Source: Rhodocyclales bacterium
GTDB taxonomy: Bacteria > Pseudomonadota > Gammaproteobacteria > Burkholderiales > Rhodocyclaceae
Length of the DNA: 64,000 bases
Direction of reading: 5' to 3'
NCBI GenBank assembly: GCA_028292485.1
Contig: JAQGMG010000043.1
Location: 1 to 64,000, forward strand
Shown: positions 41,677 to 51,859 of the stretch, piece after piece
Numbering within the stretch: position 1 is the stretch's first letter
How the letters are laid out: the number at the start of each line of letters is the position of its first letter
Translations under genes and position numbers: made by a program
Notes under the pieces: model-generated
Told to the model about the DNA's origin: nothing
Database searches by the model: none
The model's input: only the letters and a program-made list of their open reading frames with translations

Positions 41677-44600
41677 ATGAAAAAATCGTTCCTTCGTAGC
41701 ACCCCTTTGGCAGCTTTGATCGCAGCGATGCTGGCCTCAATGTCCGGCGGTGCAGGTGCGGCCGGACTAGGGCGAATCAATGTATTCAGCTCTCTTGGGC
41801 AACCCCTGAGAGCTGAAGTCGAGATCGCCGCGACGCCTGACGAACTGGAGGCAATGTCGGCGAAAGTCGCAACGCCCGAAGCGCACGCCAGAGCCAATAT
41901 CGAATATGCCGGCGAACTCACGGCGGTGCGCATGAGCATCGAGCGCCGCGCGAGTGGTGGCGCTGTCGTAAGAATCTCGTCCGACCGCGCATTCAACGAA
42001 CCCTTCGTCGATATGCTGGTGGAATTGAACTGGGGCGGTGGCCGCATCCTGCGCGAATACACCTTCCTGCTGGACCCTGCCGAATCCGCGGCCACGAAGC
42101 CCGTACCACAAATTACCGAGCCTGCAGTACGGTCACAGACCGCTCCTGCAGCCCAGCCTTCCGCGCCGGCCCCTGTCAGGCCACGTGCGTCAGAGACAGT
42201 GCCTGCGCCACGCGCAAGCAGAAACTCCAGACCGGCACTTGTCGAGAAAACAACGGAAGCGCCGGCAACAAAGGCTGCTGCGGAAAAGTCGGGCGATTAC
42301 ACAGTGCGCCAGGGTGATTCGGCCTCGTCAATTGCTGCGCATATCAAGCCCGTCGAAGTGACGCGCGATCAGATGATGGCCGCGCTGTATCAGAACAATC
42401 AGTCAGCATTCGGTGGTGGCAATATCAATCGGCTGCGTACCGGCCAGGTTCTCAAGATCCCGGCGGCTGAAGACGTCGCCAAGATCGACAAGGCCGAAGC
42501 CCGCCAGATCATCGTCAAGGCGTCGAGCTTTGATGCGCTGAAACAGGAGGTTGGCGCTGCGGTAGCCAAGGGCCCGGCCAAGGAAGCAAATGCTTCGCAA
42601 GGGGGCAGCGGCAAGGTAGCGCCCAAGGTTGAAGAGAAGGGCGCAGGCACAGCGCAGACCAAGGACCAGCTGAAGATCAGCAAGACACCGGGCGACAAGG
42701 CTGGTGCTGGCGACGGTGGCAAGGCGGCCGGTCGCATCCAGGCACTGGAAGAAGATGTTGCCTCGCGCGACAAGGCGCTGAAGGAAGCGAAATCGCGTAC
42801 TGCGGAGCTCGAGCGTAACGTCAAGGAACTCGAAAAACTTGTGCAGATGAAGAGCCAGAATCTGGCCGATCTGCAGAAGCAGGCCGCTGCCGCCGAAGCT
42901 CAGGCGAAATTGGCAGGAAAAGGCGAGACCAAACAAAGCAAGGCAGCTGCAGCCGCCGCCGAAAAGGCTGCAGCGTTAGAAAAAGCCAAGGCTGACAAGG
43001 CCGCGGCAGCCACCGCAGCAGCAGAGAAAGCCGCTGCCGAGAAAGCCGCCGCAGCTGCGAAGGTAGCCGCTGACAAAGCTGCTGCCGAGCAGGCCGCCAA
43101 AGACAAGGCCGCCGCTGAACAGGCTGCCAAGGATAAAGCGGCAGCCGAAGCAGCTGCAGCATTGGCTCAATCAGAGGCTGCCGCCGCCGCTTCTTCTGCC
43201 GCCGCCGCAGCGGCAGCTGCATCGGCACCTGTCGTCGAAATCGCTTCGGCGCCGGTTGCTCCTGTGCAGCAGTCGGCAGCGCCTGCAATTGCCTCGGCTC
43301 CTGCAGTTGTCCCACCGGTTGTGGAAGAGGAAAGCGGCATTCTCACCAATCCGCTGATCCTTGGCGTGATTGCTCTGGCACTGGCCGGTGCCGGCTATGT
43401 GGTGGTGCGCAATCGACGTCGCAATAACGCCAACAATGGCCTGACTTCGCTGAGCGAAGTTTCGACCAGCCCGAATTCGGTGTTCGGCAATGCAGGTGGT
43501 CAGACTGTCGATACCGGCACAAGCGTGCTGCATACGGACTTCAGCCAGTCCGGTCTGTCTGCCATCGATACCGACGAAGGCGTTGATCCTGTTGCCGAAG
43601 CCGATGTCTATATGGCGTATGGCCGCGATGCACAGGCCGAAGAGATTCTTCTGGATGCGCTGAAGAACGATCCGAGCCGCATTGCCATTTACCTGAAGTT
43701 GCTGGAAATCTACGCACAGCGCCGTAGCGTCAAGCAGTTCGAAAACATTGCCACTGACCTGTTTACCCAGACGGGTGGTGTTGGCGATGACTGGGCCAAG
43801 GCAGCGGCACTGGGCGCGCGTCTGGATCCGGGCAATCCGCTGTATGGCGGCGGAAATACCACTGTCATCATTCCGCCGGAAGCGTCTTCTGCAGTTGCGG
43901 CACAGCCTGTGGCGCCAGTCGTACCGGCGGTTCCTGTCGTGCCGGAACCTGCACCTGCAGAACCAGCGGGTGTCAGCTTCGGCACCAATAATGTCTCGCA
44001 AATGCGCGCCACATGGACGGTTCCGGGCGAGATCGGACAATTTACGGGTTCTGGCGACGGCCCCGTGATGGCGCCCGAGGCACCGGAAGAAATGGTGACG
44101 ACTTCGCCGGAGCCATTGAACCTCGATTTCAATCTGGATCTGGAATTGCCGGAAGGCGATGAGCCCGAGACGCAGATCGAGCCACGCGACGAGTACGATG
44201 ATTTGCCGCTGGTGATGGATTCGGCGCCAGCGCCTGCCGCCCCATCATCCAGTCCGTCTTCGGCCCCGTTGGAGTTTGATCTGGACATGGGACCGCTCAG
44301 CGAGAGCGATCCGGTCGGTGTTTCAACCGAGCCTCAGCATTTTGCTGCTGAAGCGGCTGTTGATAATGCCATGCAGGTATTGAGCGAAACCGATTCTGAA
44401 ATGGGTATCGAGCGCTCCTTGGAGCGTAGCTCGCTGTCGGTGGTCGATCTGGAAAAGACGAATTTCGAGAGCAGCCTGCTCGACTTCGATTTTGAGCTCG
44501 GCGAAGACACCAACGTCTCGCGCAGCAACATGGATATGTCGGACGTCAGTCTGCAGACCGATCCCGGTTTCAATCACCATGGCGCCGCTCCATCCCCATC

Positions 44601-44832
44601 CTCTTCCAGTTCGCGGCAGCAAGCCGAGTTCGTCGATACATCTGCGGCTTCCCAACCTGCTGTAGGCACGATCGACATACATGATGAAGTCAGCACCAAG
44701 CTCGAGCTGGCACGGGCTTACGAAGAAATGGGCGATATCGAAGGTGCGCGTGAGCTGCTTGAAGAAGTCATGAGCGATGGTGCCGAACAACAGAAACAGA
44801 TGGCACAAACCATTCTGACGCGAATCGCTTGA
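41677..44832 (+). CDS. fimV: FimV-family pilus assembly / polar protein
   Basis: A 1051-residue inner-membrane protein. Order of parts: signal peptide (1-28); FimV N-terminal domain (GLGRINVFSSLGQPLRAEVE at 30-49); LysM peptidoglycan-binding motif at about 208-265 (DYTVRQGDSASSIAAHIKP); and a coiled coil at about 350-410. A 120-residue Ala/Lys-rich stretch (about 415-535), a single transmembrane helix near 560 (ILGVIALALAGAGYVVV), an acidic cytoplasmic region with a TPR-like part, and the conserved FimV C-terminal motif (LELARAYEEMGDIEGARELL) complete it. In Pseudomonas it organises type IV pili and polar localisation. The Ala-rich track is the least conserved part. Confidence 0.93.
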   Translation: MKKSFLRSTPLAALIAAMLASMSGGAGAAGLGRINVFSSLGQPLRAEVEIAATPDELEAMSAKVATPEAHARANIEYAGELTAVRMSIERRASGGAVVRISSDRAFNEPFVDMLVELNWGGGRILREYTFLLDPAESAATKPVPQITEPAVRSQTAPAAQPSAPAPVRPRASETVPAPRASRNSRPALVEKTTEAPATKAAAEKSGDYTVRQGDSASSIAAHIKPVEVTRDQMMAALYQNNQSAFGGGNINRLRTGQVLKIPAAEDVAKIDKAEARQIIVKASSFDALKQEVGAAVAKGPAKEANASQGGSGKVAPKVEEKGAGTAQTKDQLKISKTPGDKAGAGDGGKAAGRIQALEEDVASRDKALKEAKSRTAELERNVKELEKLVQMKSQNLADLQKQAAAAEAQAKLAGKGETKQSKAAAAAAEKAAALEKAKADKAAAATAAAEKAAAEKAAAAAKVAADKAAAEQAAKDKAAAEQAAKDKAAAEAAAALAQSEAAAAASSAAAAAAAASAPVVEIASAPVAPVQQSAAPAIASAPAVVPPVVEEESGILTNPLILGVIALALAGAGYVVVRNRRRNNANNGLTSLSEVSTSPNSVFGNAGGQTVDTGTSVLHTDFSQSGLSAIDTDEGVDPVAEADVYMAYGRDAQAEEILLDALKNDPSRIAIYLKLLEIYAQRRSVKQFENIATDLFTQTGGVGDDWAKAAALGARLDPGNPLYGGGNTTVIIPPEASSAVAAQPVAPVVPAVPVVPEPAPAEPAGVSFGTNNVSQMRATWTVPGEIGQFTGSGDGPVMAPEAPEEMVTTSPEPLNLDFNLDLELPEGDEPETQIEPRDEYDDLPLVMDSAPAPAAPSSSPSSAPLEFDLDMGPLSESDPVGVSTEPQHFAAEAAVDNAMQVLSETDSEMGIERSLERSSLSVVDLEKTNFESSLLDFDFELGEDTNVSRSNMDMSDVSLQTDPGFNHHGAAPSPSSSSSRQQAEFVDTSAASQPAVGTIDIHDEVSTKLELARAYEEMGDIEGARELLEEVMSDGAEQQKQMAQTILTRIA

Positions 44833-44880
44833 AAGCCTCCACTTACCGAAGTGCCCTGAATGCTGTTTGAGTTTTATCTT

Positions 44881-44911
44881 CCGGCCGTCCCAGTGACGGC
44901 CGGTTTGTTTT
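44881..44911 (+). terminator. Terminator after fimV
   Basis: Stem CCGGCCGTC (44881-44889) / GACGGCCGG (44895-44903), loop CCAGT, followed by TTTGTTTT. It lies 48 bp past fimV and 32 bp before truA. Confidence 0.9.
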
Positions 44912-44942
44912 GCGCCGATGACGGCGCCATCAAAGCGCCCGT

Positions 44943-45737
44943 ATGGCACGCATAGTCCTATCCATCGAGTACGACGGAAGCAGCTTCGAGGGCTGGCAGT
45001 CGCAGCCGCACGGCCGCACCGTGCAGGACACGTTGCAAGCCGCTGTCACGGCCATTGCCGGGCACGAGGTGGCGCTGGCATGTGCAGGACGCACCGACAC
45101 GGGCGTGCATGCCACGGTGCAGATTGCCCACTTCGATACAAATACAGATCGGCCCCTGAGCGCGTGGGTGCGCGGTGTTAACGCGCATCTGCCTGAGAGC
45201 ATTTGCGTACGCTGGGCGCTAGAGGTAGACGAAGACTTCCACGCCAGATTTTCGGCGTATGCGCGCCGTTATCGCTATGTGTTGCTGAACCGACCGGTCC
45301 GCCCCGCGATTCTGGCTGGCAAGGTTGGCTGGCAACACGCGCCGCTGTCCCTGCCGACCATGCAGGACGCGGCCCATCTGCTGCTTGGCGAGCATGATTT
45401 TTCCGCTTTTCGCGCCGCGCAATGCCAGGCGAAGAGTCCGGTCAAGACACTGACGACCGCATCGGTCACCCGCCAGGGCGATCTGATCGTTCTCGATTTT
45501 GAAGCCAACGGCTTTCTTCACCATATGATTCGCAACCTTGTTGGCGCGCTGGTCTTCATCGGCAAAGGCGAGGCGCCAGCGAGCCATATGGGTGAGTTGC
45601 TCCTCATGAAAGACCGGCAGCTTGCACCGCCGACATTCTCGCCAGCCGGGCTCTACCTGTGTGGAATCAGCTATCCTGACCGCTGGCATCTGCCCGGCGA
45701 GGGACGTATCATCGCCACCCCCTCCATTGTGTTGTAG
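44943..45737 (+). CDS. truA: tRNA pseudouridine(38-40) synthase
   Basis: A 264-residue enzyme that modifies uridines 38-40 in the anticodon arm. The catalytic Asp52 lies in CAGRTDTGVHATVQ. Other conserved blocks are FHARFSAYARRYRYVL, DFSAFRAAQCQAKSPVKT and the C-terminal FEANGFLHHMIRNLVGAL. trpF starts 5 bp after the stop. truA-trpF-trpB-trpA is a common betaproteobacterial arrangement. Confidence 0.96.
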   Translation: MARIVLSIEYDGSSFEGWQSQPHGRTVQDTLQAAVTAIAGHEVALACAGRTDTGVHATVQIAHFDTNTDRPLSAWVRGVNAHLPESICVRWALEVDEDFHARFSAYARRYRYVLLNRPVRPAILAGKVGWQHAPLSLPTMQDAAHLLLGEHDFSAFRAAQCQAKSPVKTLTTASVTRQGDLIVLDFEANGFLHHMIRNLVGALVFIGKGEAPASHMGELLLMKDRQLAPPTFSPAGLYLCGISYPDRWHLPGEGRIIATPSIVL

Positions 45738-45742
45738 GCATC

Positions 45743-46384
45743 ATGGCTCGTACCCGAATCAAGATCTGCGGTCTGACGCGAGAAGAAGACGTGGACGCAG
45801 CCGTCAACGCTGGCGCGGATGCGATCGGCCTGGTGTTTTACCCGCCCAGCCCGCGCTACGTCAGCATCGAGCGCGCCGCCGCGCTGTGCCGCCGCGTGCC
45901 TGCTTTCGTCACGGTAACGGGCTTGTTCGTCAATGCCGATGAAGCCTTCATCCGTAAGCATCTCGCCGCCTTGCCACTGACCTGCCTGCAATTTCACGGT
46001 GATGAAGTTGCAAGCCAGTGCAATGTCTATGGGCTTCCCTATATCAAAGCCGCCAGGGTTCGGGCCGGGGTCGATCTGTTAAACTACGCGGCTTCATTTC
46101 CCGACGCATGCGGGCTTTTGCTGGACGCCTGGGTCGATGGCTTCGGCGGTGGCGGCAAGACTTTTGACTGGGATCTGATTCCGCATGATCTGCCTTTGCC
46201 GCTGATCCTCTCCGGTGGGCTCGACGCAAGCAATGTGGGCGAAGCAGTGCGTCGCATCAAACCGTGGGCTGTGGATGTAAGCAGCGGCGTGGAAGTCGCG
46301 CCGGACGCCAAGGGAATCAAGGACGCTGCGCGGATTGCAGCGTTCATAAAAGAAGTGCTTGGAGCAAACGATGCAGACTGCTGA
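45743..46384 (+). CDS. trpF: Phosphoribosylanthranilate isomerase
   Basis: A 213-residue TIM-barrel enzyme for the third tryptophan step. The catalytic Cys is in [16 protein letters not shown], with the Asp in [18 protein letters not shown]. The phosphate-binding [15 protein letters not shown] and VDVSSGVE close the barrel. trpB overlaps its 3' end by 14 bp. No trpE, G, D or C is in the window, so the pathway is split as is usual in this class. Confidence 0.96.
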   Translation: MARTRIKICGLTREEDVDAAVNAGADAIGLVFYPPSPRYVSIERAAALCRRVPAFVTVTGLFVNADEAFIRKHLAALPLTCLQFHGDEVASQCNVYGLPYIKAARVRAGVDLLNYAASFPDACGLLLDAWVDGFGGGGKTFDWDLIPHDLPLPLILSGGLDASNVGEAVRRIKPWAVDVSSGVEVAPDAKGIKDAARIAAFIKEVLGANDADC

Positions 46385-47582
46385 AATTCCCTACGACATG
46401 CCCGATGCCCGTGGTCACTTCGGGCCGTATGGTGGCATTTTCGTTGCGGAAACCCTGATCCCCGCACTGGAAGAGCTGCGCGCAGCGTATGCAGTGAGCC
46501 AGAGCGATCCGGAATTTCAGGCCGAGTTCGCCTACGAGCTCAAACACTTTGTCGGCCGTCCAAGCCCGATCTATCACGCCAAGCGCTGGTCAGGCCTGCT
46601 TGGCGGTGCGCAAATCTATCTCAAACGCGAAGACCTGAACCATACCGGCGCACACAAGGTTAACAACTGCATCGGCCAGGCATTGCTCGCACGGCGCATG
46701 GGCAAACCACGCGTGATCGCCGAAACGGGCGCCGGTCAGCACGGTGTGGCGACGGCGACCGTGGCCGCGCGTTACGGAATGGAGTGCGTGGTTTACATGG
46801 GCTCGGAAGACGTCAAGCGTCAGGCCGCCAACGTGTATCGCATGAAGTTGCTTGGCGCCACTGTCGTGCCGGTGAACTCCGGCTCGAAGACGCTCAAAGA
46901 TGCGCTCAACGAAGCGATGCGCGACTGGGTGACGAATGTCGCCAACACCTTTTACATCATTGGTACGGTCGCCGGCCCTCATCCCTATCCGATGATGGTG
47001 CGCAACTTCCAGTCCATCATCGGAACCGAATGTCTCGAACAGATGCCCGAGTTGATTGCTCGCCAGCCCGATTACGTGATTGCGTGTATCGGTGGCGGCT
47101 CCAATGCCATGGGCATTTTTCATCCATATATTTCTCACATCGATGTCAAACTTGTCGGCGTTGAGGCAGCCGGGCACGGCCTGGATTCGGGTATGCATGC
47201 AGCATCATTGACGGCGGGCAAGCCTGGCGTTCTGCATGGCAACCGTACCTACCTGTTGCAGGATGAAGACGGCCAGATCATCGAAACGCATTCGATTTCT
47301 GCCGGCCTTGATTACCCGGGCGTCGGGCCGGAACATGCATGGCTCAAGGACAGTACTCGCGCACAATATGTCAGCGTGACCGACGACGAGGCGCTGCAGG
47401 CCTTTCACGACCTGTGTCATCTGGAAGGCATCATTCCCGCGCTGGAGTCATCCCACGCATTGGCTTACGCAGCGAAGCTCGCGCCCACGCTGCCTGCCGA
47501 CAAAGTGTTGCTGGTGAATCTGTCAGGCCGTGGCGACAAGGACATGCATACCGTGGCGGAGAAATCCGGCATCGTGTTCTGA
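46371..47582 (+). CDS. trpB: Tryptophan synthase beta chain
   Basis: A 403-residue PLP enzyme condensing indole and serine. The PLP lysine is Lys96 in [13 protein letters not shown]; the phosphate clamp [11 protein letters not shown] and [11 protein letters not shown] follow. The intact COMM region marks the TrpB1 type that pairs with TrpA. ATG 46371 is chosen because GGAG lies 6 nt upstream. It overlaps trpF by 14 bp. A stem-loop sits between it and trpA. Confidence 0.97.
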   Translation: MQTAEIPYDMPDARGHFGPYGGIFVAETLIPALEELRAAYAVSQSDPEFQAEFAYELKHFVGRPSPIYHAKRWSGLLGGAQIYLKREDLNHTGAHKVNNCIGQALLARRMGKPRVIAETGAGQHGVATATVAARYGMECVVYMGSEDVKRQAANVYRMKLLGATVVPVNSGSKTLKDALNEAMRDWVTNVANTFYIIGTVAGPHPYPMMVRNFQSIIGTECLEQMPELIARQPDYVIACIGGGSNAMGIFHPYISHIDVKLVGVEAAGHGLDSGMHAASLTAGKPGVLHGNRTYLLQDEDGQIIETHSISAGLDYPGVGPEHAWLKDSTRAQYVSVTDDEALQAFHDLCHLEGIIPALESSHALAYAAKLAPTLPADKVLLVNLSGRGDKDMHTVAEKSGIVF

Positions 47583-47593
47583 ACGATATTCTG

Positions 47594-47631
47594 CAGGCCC
47601 TCGCAGCGATGCTGTCGAGGGCCTGATGTTT
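47594..47631 (+). other. Strong hairpin with short T-run between trpB and trpA
   Basis: Perfect 10-bp stem CAGGCCCTCG (47594-47603) / CGAGGGCCTG (47616-47625) with a 12-nt loop and ATGTTTT after it. It starts 12 bp past trpB. The T-run is weak for a full terminator. It could be a partial terminator or an mRNA stabiliser, setting lower trpA-accD-folC output than trpB. Confidence 0.7.
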
Positions 47632-47659
47632 TAGCGAAAGTATTCATGTCACCTCATTT

Positions 47660-48496
47660 ATGTCACGCATAGCAAGCGCGTTCAAGCGACTGGAAACCGA
47701 AGGCCGTAAGGCGCTGATCCCCTATTTCACGGCGGGCGATCCAGACCTCGCATCGGTTCTGCCGATCATGCATGCGATGGTCGCAGCAGGTGCTGACGTG
47801 ATTGAACTCGGCGTACCCTTCTCGGACCCCATGGCTGAAGGCCCGACGATTCAACGGGCGATGGAGCGGGCACTTGCCAACAAGGTGAGCATGACTCAGG
47901 TGCTGGGTTGTGTGCGTGAATTCCGCAAGACGGACGGGTGTACACCAGTCGTGTTGATGGGCTACGCCAATCCCGTCGAAGCCATGGGAACCGAGCGCTT
48001 TGCCGACCTGGCATGCGAGGTGGGGCTCGATGGCGTGCTGCTGGTCGACTACCCGCCGGAGGAGTGCCTGGCTTATTCGGCCATGCTCAAGAGTCGTGGG
48101 CTGGACCCCATTTTCCTGCTGGCACCGACCTCCACGGAGCAGCGCTATTCGGATGTCGCAACGGCCGGAAGTGGCTATATTTATTACGTGTCGCTCAAGG
48201 GCGTCACAGGCGCGGGCAACCTGAATGTCGAGGAAGTCGCGTCGCGCATTCCGCTGATCCGCGAACGCGTCGGCATGCCAGTCGGTGTCGGCTTCGGCAT
48301 TCGTGACGCCGAATCGGCCAGGCAGATTGCCGGCATCGCCGATGCCGTCGTAATCGGTAGCCGGATCGTTGAAGAAATCGAGTCGTCGCCGCGGGGAGAA
48401 GAAGCTGCACGTGTGGGGAATTTCCTGCGGGAAATACGCGCGGCAATGGACGGGACGAATAGCGAGAAGAAAATGAATGAAGGAGCGAAGGCATGA
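47660..48496 (+). CDS. trpA: Tryptophan synthase alpha chain
   Basis: A 278-residue TIM-barrel enzyme splitting indole-3-glycerol phosphate. The catalytic Glu49 lies in [12 protein letters not shown]. The second catalytic position, Asp60 in Escherichia coli, is Glu here (PMAEGPTIQ). The phosphate site [20 protein letters not shown] and [12 protein letters not shown] are normal. Its stop overlaps the accD start (ATGA). No shortening or frameshift is seen. Confidence 0.95.
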   Translation: MSRIASAFKRLETEGRKALIPYFTAGDPDLASVLPIMHAMVAAGADVIELGVPFSDPMAEGPTIQRAMERALANKVSMTQVLGCVREFRKTDGCTPVVLMGYANPVEAMGTERFADLACEVGLDGVLLVDYPPEECLAYSAMLKSRGLDPIFLLAPTSTEQRYSDVATAGSGYIYYVSLKGVTGAGNLNVEEVASRIPLIRERVGMPVGVGFGIRDAESARQIAGIADAVVIGSRIVEEIESSPRGEEAARVGNFLREIRAAMDGTNSEKKMNEGAKA

Positions 48497-49359
48497 GCTG
48501 GTTGACCAAACTGCTGCCGCCGAAGATCAAGCGTGATCAGCCGATCAAGAAATCCATGCCGGAGGGGCTGTGGATCAAATGTGAAGCATGTGAGGCGGTG
48601 CTGTATCGCTCGGACATCGAGTCGAGCCAGTACGTGTGCCCCAAGTGTGGCCATCACAAGCGCATCCGTGCGCGTCACCGCCTGGACTTGCTGCTCGATC
48701 CCGAAGGTCGTTTCGAGCTGGGCTCCGAGGTTCTGCCGGTCGACCCGCTGAAGTTCAAGGACAGCAAGAAATACGCTGATCGTCTTGCTGCAGCTTTCGA
48801 GGATACGGGCGAATCCGATGCACTGATAGTGATGCAGGGTGCCGTGTGTAATGTGCCGCTGGTGGTTGCTGCATTCGAGTTTGATTTCCTTGGCGGTTCG
48901 ATGGGTTCGGTTGTCGGCGAGCGTTTCGTGCGCGGCGTCAAGGCCGCTTACGAACAAGGCCTGCCCTTCGTGTGCTTTACCGCCACAGGTGGGGCGCGCA
49001 TGCAGGAAGGGCTTTTCTCCCTGATGCAGATGGCCAAGACCACGGCTTCCATTACGCGCCTTTCAGCCAAGCGCCTGCCTTTCGTCACAATATTGACCGA
49101 CCCGACCATGGGCGGGGTCTCGGCCAGCTTCGCCTTCATGGGTGATGTCGTGATTGCCGAGCCTGGCGCGTTGATCGGCTTTGCCGGCCCGCGTGTGATC
49201 GAGCAGACCGTGCGCGAAAAACTGCCTGAAGGCTTCCAGCGCTCCGAGTTCCTGATCGAGAAGGGCGCCATCGACATGATCGTTGATCGTCGTGAATTGC
49301 GGGAACGTCTCGGCCAGGTACTGACGCTTCTCTCCGGTCAGCCCGCGATCAACAGCTGA
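48493..49359 (+). CDS. accD: Acetyl-CoA carboxylase carboxyltransferase subunit beta
   Basis: A 288-residue subunit of the carboxyltransferase half of acetyl-CoA carboxylase, making malonyl-CoA with AccA. The N-terminal zinc ribbon has four cysteines (CEACEAVLY and CPKCGHHKR). The crotonase fold contains [33 protein letters not shown] and [15 protein letters not shown]. It overlaps trpA by 4 bp and folC by 1 bp. The accD-folC pair is widely conserved. Confidence 0.97.
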   Translation: MSWLTKLLPPKIKRDQPIKKSMPEGLWIKCEACEAVLYRSDIESSQYVCPKCGHHKRIRARHRLDLLLDPEGRFELGSEVLPVDPLKFKDSKKYADRLAAAFEDTGESDALIVMQGAVCNVPLVVAAFEFDFLGGSMGSVVGERFVRGVKAAYEQGLPFVCFTATGGARMQEGLFSLMQMAKTTASITRLSAKRLPFVTILTDPTMGGVSASFAFMGDVVIAEPGALIGFAGPRVIEQTVREKLPEGFQRSEFLIEKGAIDMIVDRRELRERLGQVLTLLSGQPAINS

Positions 49360-50657
49360 TGTTTTCAGCTGTATCGCTGGACGAATGGCTTGCCTACATA
49401 GAGACCCAGCACAGCCGACCGATTGATCTGGGGCTGGAGCGCGTGGCGCGTGCGCGCGATGCGCTTTGCGCCGAGCTCGGCTTTGGTGCCAATGCAGTTG
49501 TCATCACGGTGGGCGGCACCAACGGCAAGGGTTCGACCTGCGCCATGCTTGAAGCAATCCTGCGTGCAGCGGGTTATCGCGTCGGCCTCTACACATCTCC
49601 ACATCTGCTGCGCTACAACGAACGCGTGCGTGTCGACACACAGGATGTCGACGACTCACGACTTTGCGAGGCGTTTGCGGCAGTCGAAAAAGCGCGCGGC
49701 GAAATCCCCTTGACCTATTTCGAGTTCGGCACGCTTGCGGCCTGGGTTGTGTTCGCGCAGGCCAGTCTCGACGTCATCATCCTCGAGGTAGGCCTTGGCG
49801 GCCGTCTCGACGCCGTAAACGTTTTCGAGCCCGATTGCGCAATCGTCACCGGCGTGGCGATGGATCACATGGACTACCTCGGTGATACGCGCGAAGCGAT
49901 CGGTTTCGAGAAGGCAGGTATCTTCCGCGCCGGAAAGCCGGCAATCTGCGGCGACCCCATACCACCGCAATCACTCGTAGATCACGCCACCAGCATTGGC
50001 GCAGATTTGCGGATTTCGGGCCGTGACTTCGGCTTTTCTGGCGACAAGACGCAGTGGCAATTCCAGGGCAGGGTGCAACGCCGCAACAGCCTGGCTTACC
50101 CGACACTGCGCGGCGCAAACCAGTTGTTGAATGCATCGAGCGCGCTGGCCGCGCTTGAGACCTTGAATGAGCGCCTGCCGGTACCCATGCAGGCAGTCCG
50201 ACAAGGGCTGATGCTGGTCGACATTCCCGGCCGCTTCCAGGTGCTGCCCGGCAGGCCGGCGGTGGTGCTGGATGTCGCACACAACCCGCAGGCCGTTGCC
50301 GTGCTTGCCGACAACCTCGCGAACATGGGGTTTTATTCCGACACATGGGTGGTGTGCGGCATGTTCGGCGACAAGGACATTGCCGGCAGCCTGCGCAATA
50401 TTGCTTCGCGCGTTGATCACTGGCTGCTGTGCGATCTGCCGGGACCGCGAGCAGCGTCCTCAGCCAAGCTGGCTGCAGCAATATTCAGTATTTCAGCGGA
50501 GCTGGGCCTCAAGGCGAGTGTCGCGACTTTTACCGATCCGGCAGGTGCATTCAATGCGGCACGGGCGGGGGCGAAGGAGGGTGATAGAATCGTCGCCTTT
50601 GGTTCATTCCTGACGGTCGCTGGTGTGATGCAGGCCGTCGAAACCAAGCGTTCCTAA
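49359..50657 (+). CDS. folC: Folylpolyglutamate synthase / dihydrofolate synthase
   Basis: A 432-residue Mur-ligase-like enzyme that joins glutamate to dihydropteroate and folate. The P-loop is TVGGTNGKGSTCAMLEAIL at about 47-65. The Omega-loop YTSPHLLRYNERVRV, VGLGGRLDAVN and LDVAHNPQAVAVL (Mur-ligase C-terminal domain) are present. Its ATG overlaps the accD stop by one base (TGATG). Confidence 0.96.
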   Translation: MFSAVSLDEWLAYIETQHSRPIDLGLERVARARDALCAELGFGANAVVITVGGTNGKGSTCAMLEAILRAAGYRVGLYTSPHLLRYNERVRVDTQDVDDSRLCEAFAAVEKARGEIPLTYFEFGTLAAWVVFAQASLDVIILEVGLGGRLDAVNVFEPDCAIVTGVAMDHMDYLGDTREAIGFEKAGIFRAGKPAICGDPIPPQSLVDHATSIGADLRISGRDFGFSGDKTQWQFQGRVQRRNSLAYPTLRGANQLLNASSALAALETLNERLPVPMQAVRQGLMLVDIPGRFQVLPGRPAVVLDVAHNPQAVAVLADNLANMGFYSDTWVVCGMFGDKDIAGSLRNIASRVDHWLLCDLPGPRAASSAKLAAAIFSISAELGLKASVATFTDPAGAFNAARAGAKEGDRIVAFGSFLTVAGVMQAVETKRS

Positions 50658-50665
50658 TAAAGTAC

Positions 50666-51322
50666 ATGGCCGACAACGACGCCCAGCTTGAGCTGAAAAA
50701 GCGCGCACGCCGCCGCCTGATTGGCGCCGTTGCACTGGTCCTCGCCGCAGCAGTATTCCTGCCGATGGTGATGGATAGCGAACCGCATTCTGGCGGTAAC
50801 GATCTGCAGATCCGCATTCCCAGCCAGGAAGGCAGCAACTACACCTCCCGCCTGATCACGACTGCGCCGGGCGCAGTAGCGCCCGCCCAGGCCGTACCAC
50901 CAATGCCGCCACCGATAGACCCTGAAATGGCTTCGGCGAGCAGCAGCGTTGCCGCATCGTCCATGGCAAGCTCGGCAGCGGCAAGCATGGCTGCCAGTCA
51001 CTCCGCCCGTTCTTCTGCTGCGCCCAAGGCCGCCGAGTCCGCCCCCGGTGCTGAAGCGCGCGCCAAAGCTTTGCTTGATGGCAACGCAGCGCCGCCAGCC
51101 GATCCACAGCACTTTTTTGTCCAGCTGGGCGCATACCGCGATCCGGAAAACGTCAAATCTGTGCTTGCCCAGTTGAAGCGCGTAGGAATGGCCGCAAGTA
51201 CCGACAAGGTTGGCGACAAGACACGGGTGCGCGTTGGTCCGTTCAAGACACGGCAAGCTGCCGACGCTGCTGCGGCGCGTCTCAAGCGCGGGGGCCTGAA
51301 CGGCGTCGTGACTGCAAAGTGA
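50666..51322 (+). CDS. SPOR-domain inner-membrane protein (DedD-like)
   Basis: A 218-residue protein: short cytoplasmic N-terminus, one membrane helix at about 17-34 (LIGAVALVLAAAVFLPMVMD), an Ala/Ser/Pro-rich periplasmic linker (about 65-140), and a C-terminal SPOR domain (about 148-216: FFVQLGAYRDPENVKSVLAQ; VRVGPFKTRQAADAA). SPOR domains bind denuded septal peptidoglycan, so it probably acts in cell division. In Escherichia coli the equivalent gene dedD lies between folC and cvpA, the same order as here. Confidence 0.9.
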   Translation: MADNDAQLELKKRARRRLIGAVALVLAAAVFLPMVMDSEPHSGGNDLQIRIPSQEGSNYTSRLITTAPGAVAPAQAVPPMPPPIDPEMASASSSVAASSMASSAAASMAASHSARSSAAPKAAESAPGAEARAKALLDGNAAPPADPQHFFVQLGAYRDPENVKSVLAQLKRVGMAASTDKVGDKTRVRVGPFKTRQAADAAAARLKRGGLNGVVTAK

Positions 51323-51353
51323 GCATGCGAGCTGTCGAGCAGGTGCGGGTCAG

Positions 51354-51845
51354 GTGACTGCGTTCGATCTGATTTTTCTCGGTGTCATGGTGCTGAGTCT
51401 GTTACTGGGCGCCTGGCGTGGCCTCGTCAGCGAACTGTTTTCACTCGTCAGCTGGATCATCGCGTTCGCGCTTGCCAGGCACTTCGCAGGCTGGCTGGCA
51501 CCTAAGCTGTCGAGCATCGCGGCGGCCAGCTGGTTGCAATGGGCACTGGCTTTTGTCGTCATAGTCGTCTCGGTGCTGGTGGTGCTGGCACTGCTGCGAT
51601 TCCTGATCCGCGAGATGCTTTCAGCGGTAGGGCTGGGCGCGGCGGACAGACTGGCGGGTGCAATTTTTGGTGTCGTGCGTGGAGTATTGATTGCGGTAAT
51701 CGCGGTGGCGCTGGCAGGATTGAGCGCCTTGCCACGCGAGCAATGGTGGCGGAGCTCAGTTTTTGCACCGCCGCTGGAAACGATTGTCATTGCCCTCAAA
51801 CCCTGGATTCCCAAGGATTTGGCGGCACGAATCAAGTATCGGTAA
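51354..51845 (+). CDS. cvpA: CvpA-family inner-membrane protein
   Basis: A 163-residue protein with four predicted membrane helices and the family motif [20 protein letters not shown] at the N-terminus, then [19 protein letters not shown]. CvpA is known from colicin V production and is linked to envelope homeostasis; its molecular activity is unknown. It starts GTG at 51354 and is followed by purF 14 bp later, the near-universal cvpA-purF pair. Confidence 0.93.
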   Translation: MTAFDLIFLGVMVLSLLLGAWRGLVSELFSLVSWIIAFALARHFAGWLAPKLSSIAAASWLQWALAFVVIVVSVLVVLALLRFLIREMLSAVGLGAADRLAGAIFGVVRGVLIAVIAVALAGLSALPREQWWRSSVFAPPLETIVIALKPWIPKDLAARIKYR

Positions 51846-51859
51846 CAGGTGATCCAGAT

